DNA of 35,211 nt from Methanoregulaceae archaeon (GTDB lineage: Archaea > Halobacteriota > Methanomicrobia > Methanomicrobiales > Methanospirillaceae): positions 1 to 35,211 of the forward strand of contig JAJRBU010000050.1 in assembly GCA_028679315.1 (NCBI GenBank), written 5' to 3'. Numbering within the stretch: the first letter of the stretch is position 1; the number at the start of each line of letters is the position of its first letter. The notes under the pieces are model-generated. The model ran no database searches, had not been told where the DNA came from, and saw only the letters and a program-made list of their open reading frames with translations. Below, piece by piece: positions 10,532-19,229 of the stretch. Both the position numbers and the translations under genes were made by a program.

Positions 10532-10573
10532 AGATATTCACCACTTGTAGCGATAAAATTGGTTTGTGGTTCT

Positions 10574-10582
10574 ATATAAAGT
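10574..10582 (-). promoter_or_regulatory. Thermosome TATA box
   Basis: Minus strand AACTTTATATAGAACC, about 45 nt upstream of the thermosome ATG. Confidence 0.6.
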
Positions 10583-11500
10583 TTATGACTTATCGATCAT
10601 CTCGATCAGCTCTTCACCGTCTGCAAGTGAATGGAGCCGCTCCTCCCCAATCACCAGCGTGCTGCCGATCTTCTTCTGCTTGGTGTAATCGGTCAGCACA
10701 CACATTGCATGGGTACCGGTAACCTGCGAGATGTTCCCGATGAGTGCCGCCCTCCTGACCACTTTGTCAGAGGTACCATACCCAGTAAGAATCGTGTGAT
10801 CGGAAAATTCGATCATGGCCTGGAAGGGTGCCCGGTGCATGGCATGAAGTGTCATGCCTATCCGTTCAAGGAAACTCATCGGAACCTCATCTTTCCCCTG
10901 CTCAGGCTCATCCCTGAAATGCGACTCGTATCTGAGGAGATCGATTGACCGGACCAGGGCTGCATCAAAGATCTCCTCAATCCGGAGAGCGATGTCGAGC
11001 GTAGTCCCCATACCCCCCTCGTACTTGCTGATAGCCCTCCGGGAAACGCCAAGAAGGTTACCAAGGTCACCAAGGGAAAGGTTCCGCTTCTCCCTTTGCT
11101 CCCGGAGCACCTCACCATTGATGTTTACATAGAGTCCGCCGGGAGAGGCATACACAAGGGGCGGATTGTCCTCTACAAAGGCATCATAGAGCGTGGCAAC
11201 ACTGACTGCATAGATCCCGTACCGGACATACACGGCTCCCCGCTCGAGCTCCGCGTCACGGGCTCTCTCACCAATGATCACGGGAGACCCCCGGAGCGAC
11301 CGTGCAATGTGATCGAGGTCACGTGCCGTCTCCTCGCTCACGCTGTCAATATGCGAGACAACCTTGATGACAAGGAGGGTCTCCCTCCGTCCTGCAATTA
11401 GGTCGAAACTCCGCGGCCGCATGGAGAACCGTTCCGTGACCCGGAATCCGGCCATAAGCAGTACTGATATCACCATCTGGAGGAGGCGATCCTGGGACAT
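10583..11500 (-). CDS. Archaeal HTH (XRE/Cro-type) transcriptional regulator with N-terminal nuclease-fold-like domain
   Basis: LREQREKRNLSLGDLGNLLGVSRRAISKYEGGMGTTLDIALRIEEIFD; overall layout of the conserved archaeal putative HTH regulator family. Confidence 0.85.
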   Translation of the reverse strand: MSQDRLLQMVISVLLMAGFRVTERFSMRPRSFDLIAGRRETLLVIKVVSHIDSVSEETARDLDHIARSLRGSPVIIGERARDAELERGAVYVRYGIYAVSVATLYDAFVEDNPPLVYASPGGLYVNINGEVLREQREKRNLSLGDLGNLLGVSRRAISKYEGGMGTTLDIALRIEEIFDAALVRSIDLLRYESHFRDEPEQGKDEVPMSFLERIGMTLHAMHRAPFQAMIEFSDHTILTGYGTSDKVVRRAALIGNISQVTGTHAMCVLTDYTKQKKIGSTLVIGEERLHSLADGEELIEMIDKS

Positions 11501-11550
11501 TTCCGTTACGAATGGATATAGCAGGGCAGGATATTAATAGTAGTGCACAC

Positions 11551-12792
11551 ATGCGAATCGGAATCGATGACACGGATTCGCCGGCAGGGATGTGCACCAC
11601 CTACCTTGGAGCGGTGCTTGCGGACCGGCTCTCCGATTCGGGAATGACCGTTTGTGAGACATTTCTCATCAGGCTGAATCCCAATGTGATCTACAAGACA
11701 AGAGGGAATGCAGCGATATGCCTCGATGTTATTGGTGATGCCAACACGGCTTTTTGCATGGCCTGTGATATTGTCGAAGAGCTGGCAGATTTCTCATGCG
11801 AGGATACCAACCCGGGTGTCGTAGTTTCAGAGGATGCGCTTCCTCCAGCATTCTACCAAAAGGCGGTCAGCGACTTCTGCGAGATCAGCGAGGCAATTGC
11901 ACTGCTCGAGGAATCGGATGCGCTCTTCAGAGGATATAAAAACGGGAGGGGCCTGATTGGGGCTGTGGCGGCAGTCTCCAGCTTCCTGGAAGACAAAACC
12001 TCTGAGATTCTGACCTATCGCAGGCCTGAATGCTTGGGATCACCAAGGATCGTCGACCGTAAAAGCCTGTTTCTCGCTGAACAGGAGACATATCCTCACA
12101 CCTGGGACACTGTAGACAGAAGGAACGATATCGTTGTCTGTGTCCCCCATACTCCGGACCCGGTTCTCTATGGGATCAGAGGGGTATCGGGGGAATGGGT
12201 GCTCCGGGCACGAATGATGGTGGTATCAGAGGATCCTGAAAGAGAACATATCTTTACCACAAACCAGGGTACCGATGCTCACATGGTGGCGGGATCTCCA
12301 GGTGCTCTGGAACCAGGGAGATCTTACTTTGTCAGGGGAAGGGTCTCCACGGCCCCTGTCACCAGGAACGGCGGGCACGTCTCGTTCCTGCTTTCTGATA
12401 CCCGATCTTCTGTCAGGTGTATGGCATACGAGCCGACAAAAGGATTCCGTGATATCATACGATTGCTCTGTCCAGGGGACGAGGTAGTGGTTGCAGGGAG
12501 TTTCAAAGGTGGCAGCATCAACCTTGAGAAGATAGGGGTGATCTCCATTGTTTCCCGGACAGAACGGAAGGCACCACTCTGCGTCTCCTGCGGCAGGAGG
12601 ATGACCAGTGCCGGGAAGGGCCAAGGATACAAGTGCAGGACCTGCGGTGCGCGGGAACAGGAACCGGATCTGGTATGCATCACGAGGGAGCTGAAACCAG
12701 GGTGGTACGAGGTTCCCCCTTCTGCCCGGCGACACCTGGCAAAACCGCTCTGCAGGGGGAATCCGGACCTCGAAAAGTACGGGACTGGATAA
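11551..12792 (+). CDS. tiaS: tRNA(Ile2) 2-agmatinylcytidine synthetase
   Basis: MRIGIDDTDSPAGMCTTYLGAVLADRL; C-terminal OB-fold and zinc ribbon CVSCGRRMTS...YKCRTCG. Internal ATG at 11551 preferred over 11512. Confidence 0.88.
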   Translation: MRIGIDDTDSPAGMCTTYLGAVLADRLSDSGMTVCETFLIRLNPNVIYKTRGNAAICLDVIGDANTAFCMACDIVEELADFSCEDTNPGVVVSEDALPPAFYQKAVSDFCEISEAIALLEESDALFRGYKNGRGLIGAVAAVSSFLEDKTSEILTYRRPECLGSPRIVDRKSLFLAEQETYPHTWDTVDRRNDIVVCVPHTPDPVLYGIRGVSGEWVLRARMMVVSEDPEREHIFTTNQGTDAHMVAGSPGALEPGRSYFVRGRVSTAPVTRNGGHVSFLLSDTRSSVRCMAYEPTKGFRDIIRLLCPGDEVVVAGSFKGGSINLEKIGVISIVSRTERKAPLCVSCGRRMTSAGKGQGYKCRTCGAREQEPDLVCITRELKPGWYEVPPSARRHLAKPLCRGNPDLEKYGTG

Positions 12793-15700
12793 TCAGAGGG
12801 GCTGTTCTGTTCCTGAAGTGGCCGTCTCTACTATCCGGATCTCATACGGTGTTAACCGATAGAGATCATAGACCAGAAGATCTATCTTGTGATCTCTATC
12901 CCTGATTTGCTGCCAATATACCGCCTTTTTCACCGGATCTTCCGTTTCATTCACCATCTGGTGGAGAGCAAGCATCTGCCGGACCATCACTTCGACTGAA
13001 TCATGCCGGATGGCATCTTCCCGGTCCTCGAAGTCAGGGACATAGACAGGAATATTTTCAAAAAGAGGGCCGTACAATCTCCGGTAATCCCCCCGGAAAG
13101 GCGGCAGGGTCTGACTAATGAAAAACCACATTAATCGGGAGTTAAGAATCCCGAGAAGATAGAGAGAGGAGGATAGGATTAGCCCGCATGTATGAGGGCA
13201 GTAATGACCACCACAATCCAGGGTAAACCTTCTTTCTCTCGCAATTCCGGGAAACATTATTTTAGGCCTGGCAAATAGGTCAGAATACCTGTCTTTGCAA
13301 GGGAACCCGGATTGGGAATTTGCATCCGGCATTGTTCGTTTGTATGTCCCTGTCCCGCTTTTCTTTCGAATTGCCACTCCTGAATGGTTCCTGAGATGAC
13401 GAAACACTGCGGGATATTCCGCATCAGCACTTTCCTGAGCAGTGATGATTAGGTAGCATTGTGGGGATGGAGGAAGGTAGCGTTTCAGTCCTCCGGGGGT
13501 AACGAACGGCCTGAAGATCGCTGCTGATCCTGGATCTTCTGCAATCAACCGCTTCATAGTCACTCCATCAATGAGCCGGGGAGAATTGATTCCAATCCTG
13601 ATTCCATGGTACAGTGCACCCATCACATACTCGGCAAGCGACGTTCCTGCATTCTGAATCTTCCCGATAAGGTCCTGTGCGCTGGTATCCGCGAGAATCC
13701 AGATTTCCTCCCCGATCCGGCATCGCGGAACGCTGTACCTATTTTTCTCAAGGAAATGCGAAAAGTGCTCAGTATCCGGGAATATTCCCCGGACTACCGA
13801 TAAAGAGGGGCTTGGTTCCCCCTTTACCACCGTTACTATACAGGTACGCGGGATAGTGGGACTCCCCGTTTCCTGGTAGGCGAGATCAATAATCTCCTGT
13901 ATTCCGGATTGACTCAGGAACAGACGAAGCTTTGATCCATGCCTCGCACGCAGCCATGTATTGGGAAATATGGCGGATAAAATCCCTCCCTGCCTCAAAA
14001 GTGAAATTCCTCGCTCAACAAAACAGGGATAAAGTTCTCCCGTTAGAGGAAAGCAGAAGTAATGCTTCGCAAGATACTCGGTCTCTCCCTTGAGTGATTC
14101 ACGCTGATACGCGGGAAAACTTCCGATCACCCCATCAAATCCTCCCGGACTTATGATGTGGGGAAATGCGTCTTCCCAGGCAAACACTCTCATTCGTTCC
14201 CGGGAACCGGGGTCGATAAGCGACGTATCAGGATCGTCCAGAAAATCAGGGCTTACAATTGAATTCCCGCACCGGATACAGGATGAGAGATCCGGGCCCG
14301 GTAGCCCCTCCCTCCCACTCTCTTCCATCATCGTGACAAGGAGAAGGATCTTTGTCGTGTCGACCGCATTCCTGTCGATGTCAACACCGGACAAGGTGGA
14401 TAGGAGGATCCTCCTTCTCTCTGCAGGAGTCAGTCTCCATCTCTCTTGTTCTCCGGATGTATCTCCATAACTCCCCTGAGAGATGGGGAGAGGGAGTATT
14501 CTGTCCCCGTTCACGCTCTCCATCTGCCCAGGGAGGAGGGACAGGATATCATCGTCAGAGCAATCGCCTCGCTGCAGGACTGGGAGGAGGTTCCTGAAAT
14601 ACCAGTCCCGATGCCATTCGAGCAGAAACTCGTATGCCATGATCAGGAACAAGCCGGATCCACAGGCGGGATCAAGTACATGGAGGGTTTGGATCTCTTG
14701 CGGGGTCCTTTCCTTTACGAGCTCGGAGAGGGTCCTTCCCACAACATATTCTGCAATCTGATCAGGAATAGGATAAGGCCACACGGATTTTCCTTGGTCA
14801 GGACGTTCCTCCACGACGGCCTGGTGCCCGTTGGTGATTCGGATCACACTCTCAAGATAAAAGGAGAAGACCCGGGCAAGTACCCGTGCCGGGATGACAG
14901 CAAACTCATAAGGGCTCTGCCTTGATGTCAAGCCGGCAATAATAGTCTTGATCGCATCATCATCGACAGAAAGGGTGAAAATCAGGGGATCCGTGGGTTC
15001 TGGCCTTCCCGCACGTTCCGAGAAACAAAAGAGACCTCCTCCATATTCTTCCTCAGCGTACCGGAAAAGTCCGCAAAGCCTTCCATACGCTGATCCCCCT
15101 TCGGTGACCCTCATGAGCACCCCTTCCTGCCCGAGGTTCCTTGCTTCCATGATACGGAGAAAGAGGATCCGGGCAAGGATGTAATGCACCACGTCGTGGA
15201 GGGAGTCCTCAGCCAGCCCGTGGTTGTGGAGGGCAATCCTTTTCGCAAGCAGCACCCGCCACGCTTCCAGATCCTTCCGTAGCACCTGCCCAATCCGTGA
15301 TTCCTCCTTGATCCCTTGTTTTTTGAGGAAAAGCCCGATCGAACCCTGTGCTATACATTCACGGGAGAGGACAGCAGCAATCCGGTCCCAGTGCTCAGCA
15401 TATCGGTCAACAGGGATTGTGGTAATCAATGCTCTCTCCACGTCTTCCCTGCACTGTACCGGGGTGGTGGTGTCATATACGGCCGATTCACCGAATGTTG
15501 TGAGGATAGCGAGGTCAAGCCCGGCATTCCATGCATACCTCAAAAGGAGATAGGCGCTCTCCCAGCAGAGAGGGCGATCGGTGACCATGATCGGGAGAAC
15601 GCAACCCTCACGCGTACAAAGGATGTAATCGATGTATCCGGCCTTGCCGCTGATTCGCACCGGTACATCGATCATCAGGCCGCTTTGTCCGAGGCCGTTT

Positions 15701-15843
15701 CCGGTTCGTCTCTTCTTCCAGCCAAGGCACTCCAGGAAGGGATCGATGAATTCCCTGCAGAGAGTCTCCCTGCCCATGTCCCCTTTGAAGGCAGAGGCCT
15801 GATAGCGCTCGATGATTCCGGTGATTGCTGGTGACACTGGCAT
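12793..15843 (-). CDS. Type IIG-like restriction-modification fusion protein (Eco57I/TaqI_C-like) with apparently degenerate catalytic motifs
   Basis: 1016 aa; DPACGSGLFLIMAYEFLLEWH (motif I); motif IV position reads FDGVIGSFPAYQR; nuclease position IDYIL...VLPIMVTDRP; C-terminal LYLLGILNSRLMWFFI...LFENIPVYVP specificity-domain-like. Confidence 0.8.
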   Translation of the reverse strand: MPVSPAITGIIERYQASAFKGDMGRETLCREFIDPFLECLGWKKRRTGNGLGQSGLMIDVPVRISGKAGYIDYILCTREGCVLPIMVTDRPLCWESAYLLLRYAWNAGLDLAILTTFGESAVYDTTTPVQCREDVERALITTIPVDRYAEHWDRIAAVLSRECIAQGSIGLFLKKQGIKEESRIGQVLRKDLEAWRVLLAKRIALHNHGLAEDSLHDVVHYILARILFLRIMEARNLGQEGVLMRVTEGGSAYGRLCGLFRYAEEEYGGGLFCFSERAGRPEPTDPLIFTLSVDDDAIKTIIAGLTSRQSPYEFAVIPARVLARVFSFYLESVIRITNGHQAVVEERPDQGKSVWPYPIPDQIAEYVVGRTLSELVKERTPQEIQTLHVLDPACGSGLFLIMAYEFLLEWHRDWYFRNLLPVLQRGDCSDDDILSLLPGQMESVNGDRILPLPISQGSYGDTSGEQERWRLTPAERRRILLSTLSGVDIDRNAVDTTKILLLVTMMEESGREGLPGPDLSSCIRCGNSIVSPDFLDDPDTSLIDPGSRERMRVFAWEDAFPHIISPGGFDGVIGSFPAYQRESLKGETEYLAKHYFCFPLTGELYPCFVERGISLLRQGGILSAIFPNTWLRARHGSKLRLFLSQSGIQEIIDLAYQETGSPTIPRTCIVTVVKGEPSPSLSVVRGIFPDTEHFSHFLEKNRYSVPRCRIGEEIWILADTSAQDLIGKIQNAGTSLAEYVMGALYHGIRIGINSPRLIDGVTMKRLIAEDPGSAAIFRPFVTPGGLKRYLPPSPQCYLIITAQESADAEYPAVFRHLRNHSGVAIRKKSGTGTYKRTMPDANSQSGFPCKDRYSDLFARPKIMFPGIARERRFTLDCGGHYCPHTCGLILSSSLYLLGILNSRLMWFFISQTLPPFRGDYRRLYGPLFENIPVYVPDFEDREDAIRHDSVEVMVRQMLALHQMVNETEDPVKKAVYWQQIRDRDHKIDLLVYDLYRLTPYEIRIVETATSGTEQPL

Positions 15844-15984
15844 AGCATATGGGATGGTTTGATAGAATCTGATTCGAAGAACCGAAAAGATTTCTTTCTT
15901 TATACCACAGAACTACGGGAATATCCCCAATGGATGTAACGGTGAAGACGCAGTTATAACCGATCAGGGATTTAAGTTCTTATC

Positions 15985-16914
15985 ATGGAATGCGGGGATC
16001 CCGTGGAGCAGATATCACTAAAGCCTCGTATGAGCGTCAACGAGCTGATGTGCGAGCTCGCACGGGCCGGAGCGTACAATGGTGGTGCGCTTGCCAGGGC
16101 TGCTGACATCTATGAACAGATGCTCACCGATGAAAAAACTGTGAAGTTCTTCGGACTTGCAGGAGCGATGGTCCCTGCCGGGATGGGTGGGATAGTAAGC
16201 GATCTCCTCTCGCGCGGCTATATCGATCTCCTGGTCAGTACCGGGGCCAATCTCACCCACGACATCATCGAAGCACTTGGATGCCGGCATTATCATGGCT
16301 CTGCGTTCTGTTCAGACATCGATCTTCGGCAGGAAGAGATCAACCGTATTTACGATGTCTTCCTCCCAAATGAGGCCTTTTTAACCTTTGAAACCTTCAT
16401 GCAGGAATCCCTTTGCGCACTCGATCCCGGACGAAGTTATCCCATTACCGAGCTTCTGACCGTCCTTGGGCAGCGGCTCGACCGGGGAATCCTCTCCATC
16501 GCTGCGGAGAATGGGATACCAGTGTACTGCCCGGCGGTAGCTGATTCGATGATAGGGCTCCAGTGCTGGTTGTACTCCCAGTCGGGAAAAATCTCCGTTG
16601 ATGCTTTCTCTGATATGAAAGGCCTGATCGATCGTTGTTTTACGGCCGAGAGTGCCGGGGCACTTCTTGTTGGGGGCGGGGTTCCGAAGAACTTCATCCT
16701 TCAGAGCATGCTGATGACCCCACAGGGATTTACCTATGCTGTCCAGCTCACCGGGGACCGGCCGGATCTTGGGGGGCTATCAGGTGCAACCCTCGAAGAG
16801 GCGCGATCATGGGGGAAAATTACTGAGGATGCACGTGCGGTGACTGTCTATGGGGATGCGACTATCACCCTGCCAATGCTGGTTGCGGCAGTGCTGGAGC
16901 GGATAGCGCAATGA
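15985..16914 (+). CDS. dys: Deoxyhypusine synthase
   Basis: KFFGLAGAMVPAGMGGIVSDLL, GANLTHDIIEALG, VGGGVPKNFI, SWGKI (active-site Lys context), ATITLPMLVAAVLE. Confidence 0.9.
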   Translation: MECGDPVEQISLKPRMSVNELMCELARAGAYNGGALARAADIYEQMLTDEKTVKFFGLAGAMVPAGMGGIVSDLLSRGYIDLLVSTGANLTHDIIEALGCRHYHGSAFCSDIDLRQEEINRIYDVFLPNEAFLTFETFMQESLCALDPGRSYPITELLTVLGQRLDRGILSIAAENGIPVYCPAVADSMIGLQCWLYSQSGKISVDAFSDMKGLIDRCFTAESAGALLVGGGVPKNFILQSMLMTPQGFTYAVQLTGDRPDLGGLSGATLEEARSWGKITEDARAVTVYGDATITLPMLVAAVLERIAQ

Positions 16915-17546
16915 CTCTTCTGATCCTTTCCCTCGATGTCACTGAGAGCGACGATGCCATCCGCATCGCCAGTCAGTGTGCCCCTTACATCGATGCGATA
17001 AAAATTGGATACCCTCTTGTCCTCTCCTCAGGACTCACCGTTGCCCGCGATCTCGCTGCAACAGGCCTTCCCTTGATCGCTGACTTCAAGGTTGCCGATA
17101 TCCCGAACACCAACCACCTGATCGCCGAGCAGGTCTTTTCCTGCGGATTCTCTGCCCTCATCTGCCATGGTTTTCCTGGCAGCGACTCAGCAGAGGCCTG
17201 CATCGAATCTGCCCATGACCATGGTGGGGAATGTTACCTCGTTGCCGAGATGAGTCACCCGGGGGCTGAAGAATTCTTCCATGGTGGTGTTGCCGAAAAG
17301 ATTGCGGACCTCGCAGTCAGGCTCGGAGCTGACGGTATCATCGCCCCTGCCACCCGGCCGGCTCGCGTCCGTCTTCTCCGGGAAATTGTGGGGACGAAAA
17401 AGATATATTCGCCGGGTATAGGGACGCAGGGAGGTGATGCCGCCATTATGGCAGGTCTCGTCGATGGCATCATCGTCGGTCGTCAGATCTACCTCTCGCC
17501 GGATCCGGCTTCCGCTGCAGCAGAGTTTAATCCTTTTCGCCTGTGA
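16911..17546 (+). CDS. pyrF: Orotidine 5'-phosphate decarboxylase
   Basis: LILSLDVTESDDA, DAIKIGYPL, LIADFKVADIPNTN, GADGIIAPATRPARV, SPGIGTQGGD. Overlaps the dys stop. Confidence 0.92.
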   Translation: MTLLILSLDVTESDDAIRIASQCAPYIDAIKIGYPLVLSSGLTVARDLAATGLPLIADFKVADIPNTNHLIAEQVFSCGFSALICHGFPGSDSAEACIESAHDHGGECYLVAEMSHPGAEEFFHGGVAEKIADLAVRLGADGIIAPATRPARVRLLREIVGTKKIYSPGIGTQGGDAAIMAGLVDGIIVGRQIYLSPDPASAAAEFNPFRL

Positions 17547-17601
17547 TGAGACGACGATGCTGATCATGTGATGAGCCCTATGAGTCACCTGAGGCGAAAG
17601 G
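17532..17601 (+). ncRNA. C/D box guide sRNA
   Basis: C box GTGATGA 17543-17549; 10-nt guide; D' CTGA 17560-17563; 4-nt spacer; C' GTGATGA 17568-17574; 14-nt guide; D CTGA 17589-17592; terminal stem TTTCGCC 17535-17541 / GGCGAAA 17593-17599. Confidence 0.85.
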
Positions 17602-17613
17602 ACCCGTTCTAAA

Positions 17614-17623
17614 CTTTAAAATA
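17614..17623 (+). promoter_or_regulatory. TATA box for the zinc-finger/NrdD-tail-like gene
   Basis: CTTTAAAATA about 22-30 nt upstream of the ATG at 17645, consistent with a leaderless transcript. Confidence 0.5.
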
Positions 17624-17644
17624 CTGAATCGTTCATTTTACTGT

Positions 17645-18007
17645 ATGCAATGGAGCGAGGAACAGCAGAAACAGGCTGAAAAATACAAACGTCTTGGAGA
17701 CCTACCTGTTGCCGAGCGGCGATACAAGTGTCATACCTGTCACCTTATCGTCGATGAAATCCCCTGTCCGCAGTGCGGCGATGAGCACCTCGTCATCATG
17801 TGCCCCCTTGATCACTGCCACTGTTCTCATGAGATCATATCGGGGATCGAGTATTGTCCCCTCTGCGGAGAGCCGGTTTGTCCTGATTGTGGCTCGCATG
17901 ACGTTGTCCAGATAAGCCGTGTCACCGGATATCTTCAGGAAGTTTCAGGCTGGAACGCCGGCAAACAGCAGGAATTGAAGGACCGGAAACGCTACACGGT
18001 CGTATGA
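17645..18007 (+). CDS. Stand-alone zinc-finger/glycyl-radical-like domain resembling the C-terminus of anaerobic ribonucleotide reductase (NrdD)
   Basis: [19 protein letters not shown]...[47 protein letters not shown] resembles the NrdD tail (zinc CxxC pairs, RxxGYL, NAGKxxE). Confidence 0.7.
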   Translation: MQWSEEQQKQAEKYKRLGDLPVAERRYKCHTCHLIVDEIPCPQCGDEHLVIMCPLDHCHCSHEIISGIEYCPLCGEPVCPDCGSHDVVQISRVTGYLQEVSGWNAGKQQELKDRKRYTVV

Positions 18008-18879
18008 GGTATTATATCCGGGAGAACACCCTCTTTGTACGAGGAAATTTCCGGTCGCTGAGTACAGGGGCTGGTGGCGGGATCGGCTCGGTCAGTACTC
18101 TTCTGAACCATGCCGTCGAACAGGGGTGGGATGCCCGGGATCCAATCCAAGAACTCTCCGCAGTCATATCACGGGAAGGACTCCCTGGCGATTTCTTCGG
18201 GCTTCTCTCCGCAGTCAGAATGCAGCATGTCTGCATTCTCCAGTATGATTTTGTGACGGTTTTTATCTCTGCAGAGATTCACGGGGGATCTTCCGGGACT
18301 ATCAATATCATTGTCTATAGCAGTGAAGGGATGTCCGATGCTGCACTCGCAGGAGCGATTATCACTGCAACCGAGGCAAAATCAGAAGCGCTCAGGAGAC
18401 GAGGTCACGAGGTTTGGGGTACTCCCACCGATGCCGTAATCGTTGCCTCTGAAGGTCCCGTTATACATCCCTATGCAGGAGTCCTTACCGAGGTAGGCAT
18501 GAGAATCCATGCGGCAATCTTGTTCGGAGTGCCCGAAGCCCTGCAACGGCGTGAAGGTGTGGTGATAAGGGACGCGCCCTCCTTTTTCATCTATTCAAGA
18601 TATGGCGGGGACCACTGGGCTGAGTGGCTTCCCAAAGCCTGTCCTTACTATCCCTGCCATTTTGAGGGGCAGCGCTGTGAATTCTGTTATTGCCCCTTCT
18701 ACCCATGCGGTGATGAATCGCTTGGGCAGTGGGTCAGGAGCGCCTCGAGAAACGGGCCGGTCTGGAACTGTGCCGGGTGCACCCTGCTCCACCAGCCGGG
18801 AATTGCACACTATCTGATACAGAATCCCGAAGCATCGCTTCGTGAACTGAAGACAAGACAGAGAAAAAAACAGGGATAG
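18004..18879 (+). CDS. cbiZ: Adenosylcobinamide amidohydrolase with C-terminal cysteine-rich domain
   Basis: [42 protein letters not shown]; tail [25 protein letters not shown]...[10 protein letters not shown]. Confidence 0.82.
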   Translation: MRYYIRENTLFVRGNFRSLSTGAGGGIGSVSTLLNHAVEQGWDARDPIQELSAVISREGLPGDFFGLLSAVRMQHVCILQYDFVTVFISAEIHGGSSGTINIIVYSSEGMSDAALAGAIITATEAKSEALRRRGHEVWGTPTDAVIVASEGPVIHPYAGVLTEVGMRIHAAILFGVPEALQRREGVVIRDAPSFFIYSRYGGDHWAEWLPKACPYYPCHFEGQRCEFCYCPFYPCGDESLGQWVRSASRNGPVWNCAGCTLLHQPGIAHYLIQNPEASLRELKTRQRKKQG

Positions 18880-18922
18880 ACGTGAAATCCCACGCCAGCC
18901 CACCCCTTTTCTGAACTTCTTT

Positions 18923-19117
18923 TTAGGTTTCCTTGATGCCCAGTGCAGCCATGAGTTCTTCGAGCGGTATACCGTGGACCATGGCTGCCTCGCGGATAGT
19001 CTCACCGCGGGCAATCGCGCATCCCACGCAGCCCATCCCGAACTTGAAGAGTACCTCGGCCGATTCAGGCTTCGCTTTCAGAAGGTCGTAAATCGTGCTG
19101 TCAGCCGTTAATTCCAT
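18923..19117 (-). CDS. DUF1858 (redox-disulfide-like) domain protein
   Basis: TADSTIYDLLKAKPESAEVLFKFGMGCVGCAIARGETIREAAMVHG. Confidence 0.82.
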   Translation of the reverse strand: MELTADSTIYDLLKAKPESAEVLFKFGMGCVGCAIARGETIREAAMVHGIPLEELMAALGIKET

Positions 19118-19229
19118 GCCTCTTATGTTTGAGGGTGCAGGTACTTAAACTTGCAGCTAATGCATCATTTTCACTACCCGCTCGGATCCTTTATCTAGGA
19201 ACGATCCAGCTACCTTAGGCTGGAGATGT

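Noticed and set aside
9693-10550. 285-aa + strand ORF opposite the thermosome gene
   Set aside because: Low-complexity Ser/Ile-rich shadow ORF antisense to an unambiguous thermosome CDS.
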